From JAGPFW01 sp964535155 (GTDB lineage: Bacteria > Patescibacteriota > WWE3 > UBA101185 > UBA10185), in the NCBI GenBank assembly GCA_964535155.1, contig CAZHSR010000015.1:1-17535 (forward strand): a stretch of 17,535 bases of DNA, written 5' to 3'. Shown here piece by piece: positions 6,166 to 13,433 of the stretch. The notes below the pieces were generated by a model that saw only the letters and a program-made list of their open reading frames with translations, searched no databases and was not told the origin of the DNA. Positions within the stretch are counted from its first letter, which is position 1, and each line of letters opens with the position of its first letter. A program made the translations under genes and the position numbers.

Positions 6166-6198
6166 CTATAGTCCGAGGGATAATCCCTAGGACTATAG
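6166..6198. repeat. strong isolated hairpin upstream of fic
   Basis: CTATAGTCC (6166-6174) pairs with GGACTATAG (6190-6198); after one mismatch AGGGA pairs with TCCCT around a TAA loop. No T-run follows on either strand, and no gene ends here. It may be an operator, the terminator of a lost gene, or a small mobile palindrome. Confidence 0.55.
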
Positions 6199-6251
6199 AC
6201 TATTAGGTAAAAAGCCATATCCATGGTACACTCCTCTTTGTTATTGTGCTT

Positions 6252-6323
6252 AAAGACTTTTTCTAGTAAGACCTAAAAAATCTTGCCCCTAGAAATAAAA
6301 ACGCGAATTGTTGTTTAGTCTTT
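6252..6323 (+). other. possible structured 5' leader of the helicase gene
   Basis: Three nested complementary segments occur: AAAGACT with AGTCTTT, TTTCTAG with CTAGAAA, and AAGA with TCTT. A separate hairpin, GTAATGC-TTATT-GCATTAC, sits at 6403-6421 just before the start codon. The gene-free stretch 6106-6433 holds the fic promoter-operator, the 6166 hairpin and these structures; I could not place the helicase promoter with confidence. Confidence 0.4.
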
Positions 6324-6433
6324 TGCCAGGCGAGCATTTGATTTTTATTCTTCATCTTCTCATTTGGAAATCAGCCAAAAAACAAAAAAAGTAAAAAAAG
6401 TTGTAATGCTTATTGCATTACGGAAAAAAATAT

Positions 6434-7765
6434 ATGTCATATAATGGTGCATCAAAATCTAGTGGCTTCAGAAGAAGCTCAAATAAATCCTCTGGAAGCG
6501 GCTCTAGTAGTGGCTCAAGCAGATATCGCGGTTCCTCAAGGGGCTACTCCTCTTCGGGAAGGAGCGGTGGTTACAGCAGTAGCAACAGCAGCTATGGCGG
6601 AAGTAGCAACAGAAACTACCGAGGTGGCGGAGGCAGCCGAAGACACACCCAAAAAATAGCCCATTCCATGTACATTTCCAACGCCCATGAAATCTTGGAA
6701 ACATCCATCTACACCACAGAAAAAACCTTTTCCGACTTTAACTTGCATACCACTTTATTAACAAATATTGCCAATGCAGGATATGTAAATCCCACAAAAA
6801 TTCAGGATCAAGTCATTCCTCAAATTCAAAACGGAAGCGATATTTTGGGAATTGGCAGAACTGGATCTGGAAAAACAGCCGCCTTTCTTATTCCTACAAT
6901 AAACAAAGCCATTGATAACCGTGGTACCAAAGTCTTAATTTTGAGTCCCACAAGGGAACTTGCCACGCAAACATCGGATGAGTTTAAAAAATTAGCCTTT
7001 AACACGGGCTTAAAAAGCGTAGTCATCATGGGGGGAGCTGGCTACAATGAGCAAATGCGTAGATTACGCGAAAGATGCAATTTTGTAATTGCCACACCAG
7101 GTAGACTCCGCGACCTGCAAAAACGCGGTCATATCAACTTAAAAAGCTTTAACCACATAGTTTTAGACGAAGTTGACCAAATGTTAGACATGGGATTTAT
7201 TGAAGACATCAAATATTTCACTTCCCTACTCCCAGAAACTCGTCAATCCTTGTTTTTTTCTGCCACAATGTCCCCAAAGGAAGAAGTTTTGGCAAATGCA
7301 CTCCTTAAAAATCCAGTTAAAATTGAGTCCGAAGCCACTTCTCCATTAAATACGATTAATCAAGATATTGTAAAGATCTCACATAGAAGCGAAAAAATTT
7401 CCGTTTTGTTTGGTTTATTGGAAAAAACCGAATTTAGCAAAGTTTTAGTTTTCTCAAGCACAAAAATTGGCGCCGACAACATTTCGGATGAGTTGCGTAA
7501 AAAAGGCATAAAAGTTGACTCTTTGCATGGTAACAAGTCGCAAAGCAAGAGGACTCAAATTTTGGGTAAATTTAAGCGAAATGAGTTAAAGGTCCTTGTT
7601 GCAACCGATGTAGCCTCGCGCGGAATTGATGTGCCAAATATAAGCCATGTTATAAATTACGATGAGCCTGCAACTTACAATGATTATATTCATAGAATTG
7701 GGCGTACTGGAAGGATTGGGAGGGCTGGTGTTGCTTTGACTTTTGTGTTGGGGGATGGGAGATAG
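6434..7765 (+). CDS. DEAD-box ATP-dependent RNA helicase with Gly/Ser/Arg-rich N-terminal tail
   Basis: This 443-residue protein should unwind RNA duplexes with ATP, as RhlE/DeaD/CshA proteins do in ribosome assembly, mRNA decay or cold adaptation. The core is complete: Q motif (around 99-125), GRTGSGKT (141-148), SPTRELATQ, TPGRL, motif II as DEVD rather than DEAD (245-248), SAT (276-278), ATDVASRGIDV and HRIGRTGR. Residues 1-73 are a low-complexity tail rich in Ser, Gly, Arg and Tyr (repeated RG, YGG, SSG units), resembling RNA-binding, condensate-forming tails, which in bacterial DEAD-box proteins usually sit at the C-terminus. Here the protein stops shortly after motif VI. I chose the ATG at 6434; an in-frame TTG at 6413 lies within a hairpin. 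The ribosome site is weak. It converges on murE. Confidence 0.9.
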   Translation: MSYNGASKSSGFRRSSNKSSGSGSSSGSSRYRGSSRGYSSSGRSGGYSSSNSSYGGSSNRNYRGGGGSRRHTQKIAHSMYISNAHEILETSIYTTEKTFSDFNLHTTLLTNIANAGYVNPTKIQDQVIPQIQNGSDILGIGRTGSGKTAAFLIPTINKAIDNRGTKVLILSPTRELATQTSDEFKKLAFNTGLKSVVIMGGAGYNEQMRRLRERCNFVIATPGRLRDLQKRGHINLKSFNHIVLDEVDQMLDMGFIEDIKYFTSLLPETRQSLFFSATMSPKEEVLANALLKNPVKIESEATSPLNTINQDIVKISHRSEKISVLFGLLEKTEFSKVLVFSSTKIGADNISDELRKKGIKVDSLHGNKSQSKRTQILGKFKRNELKVLVATDVASRGIDVPNISHVINYDEPATYNDYIHRIGRTGRIGRAGVALTFVLGDGR

Positions 7766-7788
7766 GAGTTTTGCTTAGTTTTAAAGTG

Positions 7789-9183
7789 CTACTTAACGGA
7801 TAAAGCCCTATTTACAGCTTCCTGATCCGACCAAGGATATTCAGTTGAGCCAAAACACATCGATTTTTCATGTCCCTTTCCTGTTATTAAAACAATATCC
7901 TTCTTTTTTGCTAGTTCATTAATTGCATAGTTTATTGCGTCTTGCCTATCTTTAATTATGAAATAATCTTTGTTTAATTTTGCACCAGTATTTATTAGCC
8001 CTAATTCAATTTCTTTGTTAATTTGATCTAAATCCTCAGTCCTAGGGTCTTCAGCAGTAACAATAGTTTTAGTTGCATATCTTGCGGAAACTGCTCCCAT
8101 TTTGGGCCTCTTAGTCCTATCTCTTAGACCCGCGCATCCAAAAACATGAATTAAATTGCCTTTTAGATTTTCTTTTGCATATTTTAGAATTTTCTCTTGC
8201 GAAGTGTGGTCATGCGCAAAATCAATTATTATCTCTAAACCTTTTGTATTGTGAATTTTTTCCATTCTGCCTTTAACACTGGATAATCCTTCAAGAATTT
8301 TTGGATCCTGTTTTCCTGTAAGTTCTTCTACTATTGCAAATGCGATTGAAGCGTTCTCTAAGTTGTATTCCCCTGGGAATTCTTTGAAAAAATCCGTGGG
8401 AATATTTAACTTCTTGTAATCGATAACCTTATACTCTTTGTTTTGTGGTATTTTTTTTAATAACTTCTTCAATGAAGGATCCCATTTATTTAGAATCACC
8501 TTCTTTGACTGACCTATTATCTTTGATTTAGTATCTAAATAATTTTCAAAAGTTTTGTGATAGTCCAAATGCTCTGGAGTAATGTTTGTAATTGCACCAA
8601 TTTCAAATTTAAGTCCATAGGTTCTATGTTGATCAAGGGCATGAGATGTTGTTTCAATTATTAAATATTCGCAATTCTCTTCTGCCATTTGTTTAATTAA
8701 TTTATGTAACTGCAAGGCATCTGGAGTTGTTACATGCAAACCAGTGTCTATTTCTCCACTTGGCGATTTTGCTGATACCGTAGAAATAAGTCCAACTTTT
8801 TTGCCAAGTTTTTGTAACATTTGATAACTTAATTCTGAAGTTGTCGTTTTTCCATTTGTGCCTGTTATTCCAATTAATTTCATTTTCTTGTGGGCATTGT
8901 CATAATAAGCAGATGAGAGTATTGCCAAGGCTTTACGAGTATTTGGAACTTCAAAAAACCTTATGTTTTTGAAGTTTCCCTTTTCTATATCTTCTGGAAT
9001 TTCCTGGCATACAATAGTTTTTGCCCCGTTCGAAATAGCTTGACCAATGTAATTATGTCCATCAATTTCCACGCCTTTTATAGCAACAAATATGTCTTTG
9101 GGCTTAATATTCCTGGAATCAACCTCAATATTGTTTATATCAGCCTTCAAAATTTCTGATAATTTGGATTCTGTAATTCTCAT
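7789..9183 (-). CDS. murE: UDP-MurNAc-tripeptide synthetase, MurE-type Mur ligase
   Basis: This 464-residue cytoplasmic enzyme adds the third amino acid to UDP-MurNAc-dipeptide in peptidoglycan synthesis, using ATP. The N-terminal UDP-sugar-binding domain includes VDSRNIKPKDIFVAIKG. The P-loop GTNGKT lies at 108-113. The MurE-typical TTPDAL and ETTSHALDQHR are followed by the central domain. In the C-terminal domain EDPRTED (378-384) takes the place of the DNPR motif that selects meso-diaminopimelate; the Arg is kept, so diaminopimelate is likelier than lysine (inference). GKGHE near the end is also typical. The ATG is 8 nt from an extended -10 (TGATATAAT) with no ribosome site. It is divergent from the M23 peptidase gene, only 61 bases apart, and ends in TAG. 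Confidence 0.93.
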   Translation of the reverse strand: MRITESKLSEILKADINNIEVDSRNIKPKDIFVAIKGVEIDGHNYIGQAISNGAKTIVCQEIPEDIEKGNFKNIRFFEVPNTRKALAILSSAYYDNAHKKMKLIGITGTNGKTTTSELSYQMLQKLGKKVGLISTVSAKSPSGEIDTGLHVTTPDALQLHKLIKQMAEENCEYLIIETTSHALDQHRTYGLKFEIGAITNITPEHLDYHKTFENYLDTKSKIIGQSKKVILNKWDPSLKKLLKKIPQNKEYKVIDYKKLNIPTDFFKEFPGEYNLENASIAFAIVEELTGKQDPKILEGLSSVKGRMEKIHNTKGLEIIIDFAHDHTSQEKILKYAKENLKGNLIHVFGCAGLRDRTKRPKMGAVSARYATKTIVTAEDPRTEDLDQINKEIELGLINTGAKLNKDYFIIKDRQDAINYAINELAKKKDIVLITGKGHEKSMCFGSTEYPWSDQEAVNRALSVK

Positions 9184-9191
9184 TGGATAGT

Positions 9192-9200
9192 ATTATATCA
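9192..9200 (-). promoter_or_regulatory. extended -10 promoter of murE, leaderless type
   Basis: Minus-strand TGATATAAT, with a perfect TATAAT at 9192-9197, ends 8 nt before the ATG. There is no good -35 and no ribosome site. The expected transcript starts at or within about two bases of the start codon. Confidence 0.75.
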
Positions 9201-9228
9201 GTTGGGATTCCTTATTTCTATAAATAGC

Positions 9229-9237
9229 TGATAAAAT
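9229..9237 (+). promoter_or_regulatory. extended -10 promoter of the M23 peptidase gene, leaderless type
   Basis: TGATAAAAT (TAAAAT at 9232-9237) ends 7 nt before the ATG at 9245, and no ribosome site is present. It lies about 30 bases from the murE promoter, facing away from it. Confidence 0.7.
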
Positions 9238-9244
9238 AGCTCTT

Positions 9245-9865
9245 ATGAAAATAAACTATCCTGTAAAAGATAAAACAATTAGCCAACCCTTTGGCATTGA
9301 TAACACTGGTCATCCCGTGAGAGGCGCCTATTACACTATTTTTGATAATAAACACCCTGGAGTGGATTTTCCTGTTCATGTTGGTACCGAAATTTTTGCT
9401 TCTTTTTCCGGAGTTGTTGTTAGGAAGGAATTTAACTTAGGCATGGGAAATGTAATAGGAATTAGAAATGGCAATATTGTTGTTTTATATGCCCACTTAA
9501 AGGAATTTAATGTAAGTCTTGGGGAATTTATTGAGACAGGTCAGTTAGTGGGGATTTCTGGGGAAAGTGGAGATGCTTGTGGTAGCCCTCATCTTCATTT
9601 TGAATTACGAGACATTTCAAAAACATCTCTTAAGGACATGGTCTTTGAACCTGAATTTGAGCATGAATGTTCCCAGTATAAGGATACTTTCACATACACT
9701 GTAAACAACACAAATACGCAAAAAACTTTAGGGAATCTTGCAAGACTTTATTTTGGGGATGAGGAGAAGTGGGAAAAAATTAAGGAGGAGAATTCCCTAG
9801 AGAAGGAAAAGGAGGAATCTTTGGAATCTGGTCTGGTTTTAGTTATACCGAATTTTTCTGTTTAA
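9245..9865 (+). CDS. M23 (LytM-type) peptidase with C-terminal LysM-like domain
   Basis: This 206-residue protein is a likely zinc endopeptidase that cuts peptide bridges in peptidoglycan. The zinc ligands are in place: His37 and Asp41 in HPGVD, and His118 in PHLHFEL (116 and 118 both His), plus His84 in YAHL. Residues about 145-204 resemble a degenerate LysM wall-binding domain (TLGNLARLYFGD..KW.KI, ending GLVLVIP). Odd for a wall enzyme, the first residues (MKINYPVKDK) give no signal peptide or membrane anchor, and no upstream in-frame start is plausible because the -10 box lies directly before the ATG. It may be exported by another route, released on lysis, or act inside the cell. It is divergent from murE and convergent with the M42 gene. 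Confidence 0.85.
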   Translation: MKINYPVKDKTISQPFGIDNTGHPVRGAYYTIFDNKHPGVDFPVHVGTEIFASFSGVVVRKEFNLGMGNVIGIRNGNIVVLYAHLKEFNVSLGEFIETGQLVGISGESGDACGSPHLHFELRDISKTSLKDMVFEPEFEHECSQYKDTFTYTVNNTNTQKTLGNLARLYFGDEEKWEKIKEENSLEKEKEESLESGLVLVIPNFSV

Positions 9866-9910
9866 TCAGGAGGATCGTTCCCTCACGGAGAGAGCCCTTT
9901 CAATAAGATG

Positions 9911-9952
9911 AAAATGACCAGGTATCTATCTTCTGATAAACAACCTGGTCAT
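9911..9952 (-). terminator. intrinsic terminator of the M42 peptidase gene
   Basis: Just after the stop, ACCTGGTCAT and ATGACCAGGT form a 10-bp stem (9914-9923 with 9943-9952), followed on the minus strand by a T-rich tract (TTTCATCTT). Confidence 0.7.
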
Positions 9953-9957
9953 AAGGG

Positions 9958-11145
9958 TTAGAACATTCTCGAGACCACCATGCCGATCCAATGCACGATG
10001 TTTTCTGGGTAATAGAAACCCATGGCAAGTCTCGCTCTGTTGTGTTTGTATGCCTTTACTCTTTCTCCTTTGCGCAATAAAACATTTGTGCTTTTGCGTT
10101 TTGTATTTAGCATAGCTCTATGTTTGGGTATCTTTGCTAACACTCCATTACGAAGTATTTTGATGCCCTCCTTGATGTCTTTGAAGGACACCATCTCAGG
10201 AACAATCTTTCCAGCATTGGATACATTGTGTTTATTTTGGCATGGTACAGCCAGTGTTGCAACATGTGCACATTGGGTCAGAAGTGACACTGCGGTGGCA
10301 TCGGTATATCCTCCAGATTCTGAATGCTGATGGCGTAAGGATTTGGCCCCTTGGAGTAGTCTAGCCTCGGCAATGTTGTAATCCGTATTGGCCCCTGCTC
10401 CGTAGAAAATATCTCCATCATTTACTTTAATGAGTGGCCCTTCAGTATAGTTTGGATACCCAGATCCGTATGGGATCATTTCCATGGTTTCAACCACAAT
10501 AACACAGTCATTTAGAGATCCGATTTTGTTACGCAAACACAATCCTGTCATTGCAAGCTGGTAGATTTCCTCAACCGCAGTGAAAACCAATTGAATATTG
10601 CACGGGTTTTTTGATGCCCAGATTTGTGACGCGGTGGCAAGTACCATTGCAGTCGCTACATGATTATCTGCTGAGCGCATCTGAAGCGTATCACCAGAAT
10701 AACTGGTATTGTCCAAGTGCCACATTCCAATTGTATTTCTCTTCAAGGACTTATTTGCCGACAAGGTCCCGTTGTTTGGGCTAACAGCTATCGTGTCTAT
10801 ATATTGTCCCTCTGGGGAGTAAAGATCCATTAAGGTCAACTTGCCCAAGTTGGAAACACTTCTGTTACCTATCCCGCCAACACTCCCTAGGGGAAATCCA
10901 GTACCCTTTTCATCGAACACAAAACCAGGATGGTCAAGATGTGAGCATAGGAAAATACGTTGTTTTTGGTATCCCCTATTAAGAGAAATATACAGACCTA
11001 GGGAGTCCTGCCATATATGTACGCCTCTGCCATTTAATCCAAATGCTTGGGCAAGATTAACGACCTTACGACGCACAACCTTGGTGAAAAAGGGTACATT
11101 TGGGATTTCGTCTAAGTCTTTTAGTGTACTTCTTATGTTATACAT
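9958..11145 (-). CDS. M42-family metallo-aminopeptidase-like protein
   Basis: This 395-residue protein belongs to the clan MH co-catalytic zinc peptidases; M42 enzymes trim peptides from the N-terminus in the cytoplasm. The ligand order fits: His69 and Asp71 (SHLDH), bridging Asp160 (RSADN), Glu192/Glu193 (TAVEEI), an acidic pair in VVETMEM (219, 222; Glu where Asp is usual) and His306 (QNKHN, in place of RYIHS). GGYTDATAV matches the M42 GGTDA segment. Family members are usually near 350 residues; the extra 50 are mostly a basic C-terminal tail (KIPKHRAMLNTKRKS onward), absent from typical M42 enzymes. The start has an AAGGAGAG ribosome site, an extended -10 promoter and a hairpin terminator. 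Base composition is richer in G and C than the neighbouring mur genes. It is divergent from a GNAT gene. Confidence 0.82.
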   Translation of the reverse strand: MYNIRSTLKDLDEIPNVPFFTKVVRRKVVNLAQAFGLNGRGVHIWQDSLGLYISLNRGYQKQRIFLCSHLDHPGFVFDEKGTGFPLGSVGGIGNRSVSNLGKLTLMDLYSPEGQYIDTIAVSPNNGTLSANKSLKRNTIGMWHLDNTSYSGDTLQMRSADNHVATAMVLATASQIWASKNPCNIQLVFTAVEEIYQLAMTGLCLRNKIGSLNDCVIVVETMEMIPYGSGYPNYTEGPLIKVNDGDIFYGAGANTDYNIAEARLLQGAKSLRHQHSESGGYTDATAVSLLTQCAHVATLAVPCQNKHNVSNAGKIVPEMVSFKDIKEGIKILRNGVLAKIPKHRAMLNTKRKSTNVLLRKGERVKAYKHNRARLAMGFYYPENIVHWIGMVVSRMF

Positions 11146-11166
11146 ACGCTCTCCTTTTATGTTTTA

Positions 11167-11195
11167 TTGTGATATCAAAGAACTATTGATATAAT
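11167..11195 (+). promoter_or_regulatory. promoter of the GNAT gene
   Basis: TTGTGA (11167-11172), a 17-base spacer and an extended -10 TGATATAAT (11187-11195). The start is expected near 11202, giving a leader of about 35 nt. Confidence 0.7.
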
Positions 11196-11204
11196 ATCGC
11201 CTAG

Positions 11205-11213
11205 ATTATACCA
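11205..11213 (-). promoter_or_regulatory. extended -10 promoter of the M42 peptidase gene
   Basis: Minus-strand TGGTATAAT with a perfect TATAAT (11205-11210). The start is expected near 11198, giving a leader of about 53 nt that includes the AAGGAG ribosome site. The two divergent starts would be about 4 bases apart. Confidence 0.65.
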
Positions 11214-11236
11214 TCCTCTAGTGAAAGGGGGAAGTG

Positions 11237-11983
11237 ATGAGGACTAAAAGAGTGTACTTTGATGTTGAGGCAGCTGAGGCTTTGAGAACGGAATTCTTTG
11301 ATTGGATTGCTCCTCAGGAATACAATGAGAGTTTGCAGACATTGTTAGCCGTCCCAGGGCGTCAAATGTATAAAAGATTTAAGCCCCCAAAAGGTGGAGA
11401 TCTCTATACAATTCGTGATGGGGGTGTATTAGTCGGTGTGCTACTGAACAAGTTTTATGCATGGGACACTATTAGATCGCAATTGAACTTTCGTCCCCGT
11501 TATAAGGGGGATCGGGTTTGTTGGATGTCCCTCGCGCACTTTGAAAGTATGCTTCCAGCTTTGAGGAGTCGCCAAGTCGTTGGAGAACTAGCTTATTTTT
11601 GGGTGAATTCTTCTTACAGAGGGTGTGGCATTGGTACCCAGTTGTTTGATTTGGCACTTTCGGAATTTAGAGACATTCTCAAGAGGGGCGAAGTGATATT
11701 TACTTTTGCGATGGGTCGTTTCTCTGGAGACTCAACTGGGCCAAAACTACAGAAATATCTTTTGGAAAAAGAGCGTTTGGCAAACGGTACTCGAGAGGAC
11801 GGCACGGTGAAAGTAACTGGTATTGAAGTCTCTGCACGGAAGATCCTGACAGATCAAAAACTGGATGTAACACACCTTGTTACTAGACCTAAATCTGTAG
11901 CGACTGAGATTCTGGCTCGAAAGCGGGGTTTTACCTTTCGAGGATACTCGAAGAATCTTAGCATTTTATATACCCTGTCGTAA
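11237..11983 (+). CDS. GNAT-family N-acetyltransferase
   Basis: This 248-residue cytoplasmic protein probably transfers an acyl group from acetyl-CoA to an amine. Motif A, the CoA pyrophosphate loop, is clear: VGELAYFWVNSSYRG followed by CGIGTQL (Arg128 to Gly133 in this numbering). A long N-terminal region of about 110 residues and a C-terminal part of about 90 residues flank it, more than the usual 150-residue GNAT, so it may have a second degenerate acetyltransferase half or an added substrate domain. I chose the ATG at 11237; a GTG directly before it is too close to the GGGGG ribosome site. The substrate is unknown. The divergent M42 peptidase shares its promoter region, so the two may act on the same peptides (inference only). 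Confidence 0.8.
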   Translation: MRTKRVYFDVEAAEALRTEFFDWIAPQEYNESLQTLLAVPGRQMYKRFKPPKGGDLYTIRDGGVLVGVLLNKFYAWDTIRSQLNFRPRYKGDRVCWMSLAHFESMLPALRSRQVVGELAYFWVNSSYRGCGIGTQLFDLALSEFRDILKRGEVIFTFAMGRFSGDSTGPKLQKYLLEKERLANGTREDGTVKVTGIEVSARKILTDQKLDVTHLVTRPKSVATEILARKRGFTFRGYSKNLSILYTLS

Positions 11984-11988
11984 CAGGC

Positions 11989-12033
11989 TGGCGCCAATAA
12001 TCTTCCTATAGGGTTTGAGGCGCCATTTCTTTT
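11989..12033 (+). terminator. intrinsic terminator of the GNAT gene
   Basis: TGGCGCC (11989-11995) pairs with GGCGCCA (12019-12025) and is followed by TTTCTTTT. The 195 bases from here to ddl contain no gene I can support. Confidence 0.75.
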
Positions 12034-12213
12034 AATTGTAATATATTAAGTGGTTCTTGAGGCAATTCGCGAAGGTGTATTTACTACTATTTTTTTGGGT
12101 TTTTCTTTAGGTGGCCGTTTTAAAGCTTTATTTTTATCCACACAGAATGTTATTATGCCAAGGGTTTAGTATGAAGGCTCTAACATAAATTTGGACAATC
12201 CACAAAACCAAAG

Positions 12214-12222
12214 TGATATAAT
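12214..12222 (+). promoter_or_regulatory. extended -10 promoter of ddl, leaderless type
   Basis: TGATATAAT with a perfect TATAAT (12217-12222) ends 6 nt before the ATG. A TTGGACA string lies about 19 bases upstream. No ribosome site is present. Confidence 0.75.
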
Positions 12223-12228
12223 TCCCCC

Positions 12229-13410
12229 ATGAAGAAAAACATCGCCATATTTTTTGGAGGCAAATCCCCCGAACACGAAGTTTCCATAATTACAGGAATT
12301 CAAGTTGTCAACAACATAGACAAAGAAAAATACAATCCCTTACCAATTTATGTAGCAAAAGATGGTAAATGGTATTACAGCGAAAAGTTTTCCAATCCTG
12401 ACACCTTTAAAAGCATGTCTGTTATTCCCCTCATCTCAACCGAAGTAACTTTGCATCCTCAACCTGGTAACAAAAAAATTGTTGGGGTTAAAAAGTCTTT
12501 GTTTAAAAAACACTTTGAACTGCAGGTAGATTGCGTCTTTCCTGCCTTTCATGGAGGCACAGGTGAGAATGGTGCTTTTCAGGGATTATTTGAAATATGT
12601 GAAATCCCTTATGTAGGGTCCGAAATTATGGGGTCAGTTTTGGGCATAGACAAAGTCATTGGCAAAGATGTTTACAAGGCGCACGGCATCCCTTCGGCGG
12701 GGTATGCCGTTTTCCATAGAAATGAGGTCAAAACTAATATTAGTGGGGTCATATCCAGTTTAGAAAGTACCTTCCCCTACCCGATGTTTGTAAAGCCTGC
12801 AGTTGGTGGGTCTAGTATTGGTGTCACTAAGGCAAAAGACAAAAAGGGTTTGGAAAACGCTTTGGAAGTGGCTGCAATCTTTGATTCAAAAGTTATAGTA
12901 GAAGAAGGCATTGAAAACGCCCGTGAAATAAATGTTTCTGTTATGGGAAATTATGGTACTGATTTACAGGTTTCTGTTTGTGAAGAGGTCTTTCATAGTG
13001 GCGAATTTTTAACTTATGACGACAAGTACAAGGGAAGTGGCGGAAAATCTCAGGGGATGGCTTCTACTAAAAGAAAAATTCCCGCCGAATTGTCCAAGGA
13101 GGCCGAGGCGCTTTTGCAAGAGACTGCCAAAAAGGTTTTTTCTGCACTTAATTGTTTTGGCTTAATTCGAGTAGACTTTTTGTTAAGGGAAAATCCTTTG
13201 GAGGCCTTTGTCATTGAAATTAACACTATTCCTGGTAGCATGGCCTTTTATTTGTGGGAAGCCTCTGGGATGAGTTTTGCGGATATGATTTCGCGTTTAG
13301 TTGAATTAGCAGAATCTCGTTTTGAAGAGAAGAGCCAAAAAACAAATGTTTTTGAGTCCAACATCTTGGAGGATTTTAAACCAGGGATTAAGACGCCAAA
13401 GCTGGGTTAA
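12229..13410 (+). CDS. ddl: D-alanine--D-alanine ligase
   Basis: This 393-residue ATP-grasp enzyme joins two D-alanines; MurF then uses the dipeptide. The N-terminal domain shows GGKSPEHEVS with the substrate-binding Glu15, and PAFHGGTGENG with the GEDG-like turn. The ATP-grasp part has FVKPAVGGSSIGV, EEGIENAREINVSV, the YDDKYKG loop, and the metal-binding EINTIPG (Glu330, Asn332). The Tyr in YDDKY is usual for D-Ala-D-Ala rather than D-Ala-D-lactate enzymes, so vancomycin-type resistance is not suggested. The length is slightly above the usual 300-370 because of inserts near 60-85 and a C-terminal tail. It starts with an ATG 6 nt after an extended -10, and faces murF tail to tail across 23 bases. 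Confidence 0.94.
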   Translation: MKKNIAIFFGGKSPEHEVSIITGIQVVNNIDKEKYNPLPIYVAKDGKWYYSEKFSNPDTFKSMSVIPLISTEVTLHPQPGNKKIVGVKKSLFKKHFELQVDCVFPAFHGGTGENGAFQGLFEICEIPYVGSEIMGSVLGIDKVIGKDVYKAHGIPSAGYAVFHRNEVKTNISGVISSLESTFPYPMFVKPAVGGSSIGVTKAKDKKGLENALEVAAIFDSKVIVEEGIENAREINVSVMGNYGTDLQVSVCEEVFHSGEFLTYDDKYKGSGGKSQGMASTKRKIPAELSKEAEALLQETAKKVFSALNCFGLIRVDFLLRENPLEAFVIEINTIPGSMAFYLWEASGMSFADMISRLVELAESRFEEKSQKTNVFESNILEDFKPGIKTPKLG

Positions 13411-13431
13411 TTTTTTAACTTGGGGCTTTTT
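13398..13431 (+). terminator. possible intrinsic terminator at the ddl/murF junction
   Basis: AAAGC pairs with GCTTT and, inside it, GTTAA with TTAAC around TTTT, ending in a T-run. The stem is interrupted by an internal loop and begins inside ddl, so confidence is low. Confidence 0.35.
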
Positions 13432-13433
13432 GT

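Noticed and set aside
6444..6748. Frames on both strands over the helicase N-terminus
   Set aside because: They arise from the repetitive Gly/Ser/Arg codons; the in-frame helicase accounts for the region.
9909..9960. 16-codon frame after an AGGAGG at 9867
   Set aside because: It is too far from the AGGAGG and lies over the M42 gene's terminator hairpin.
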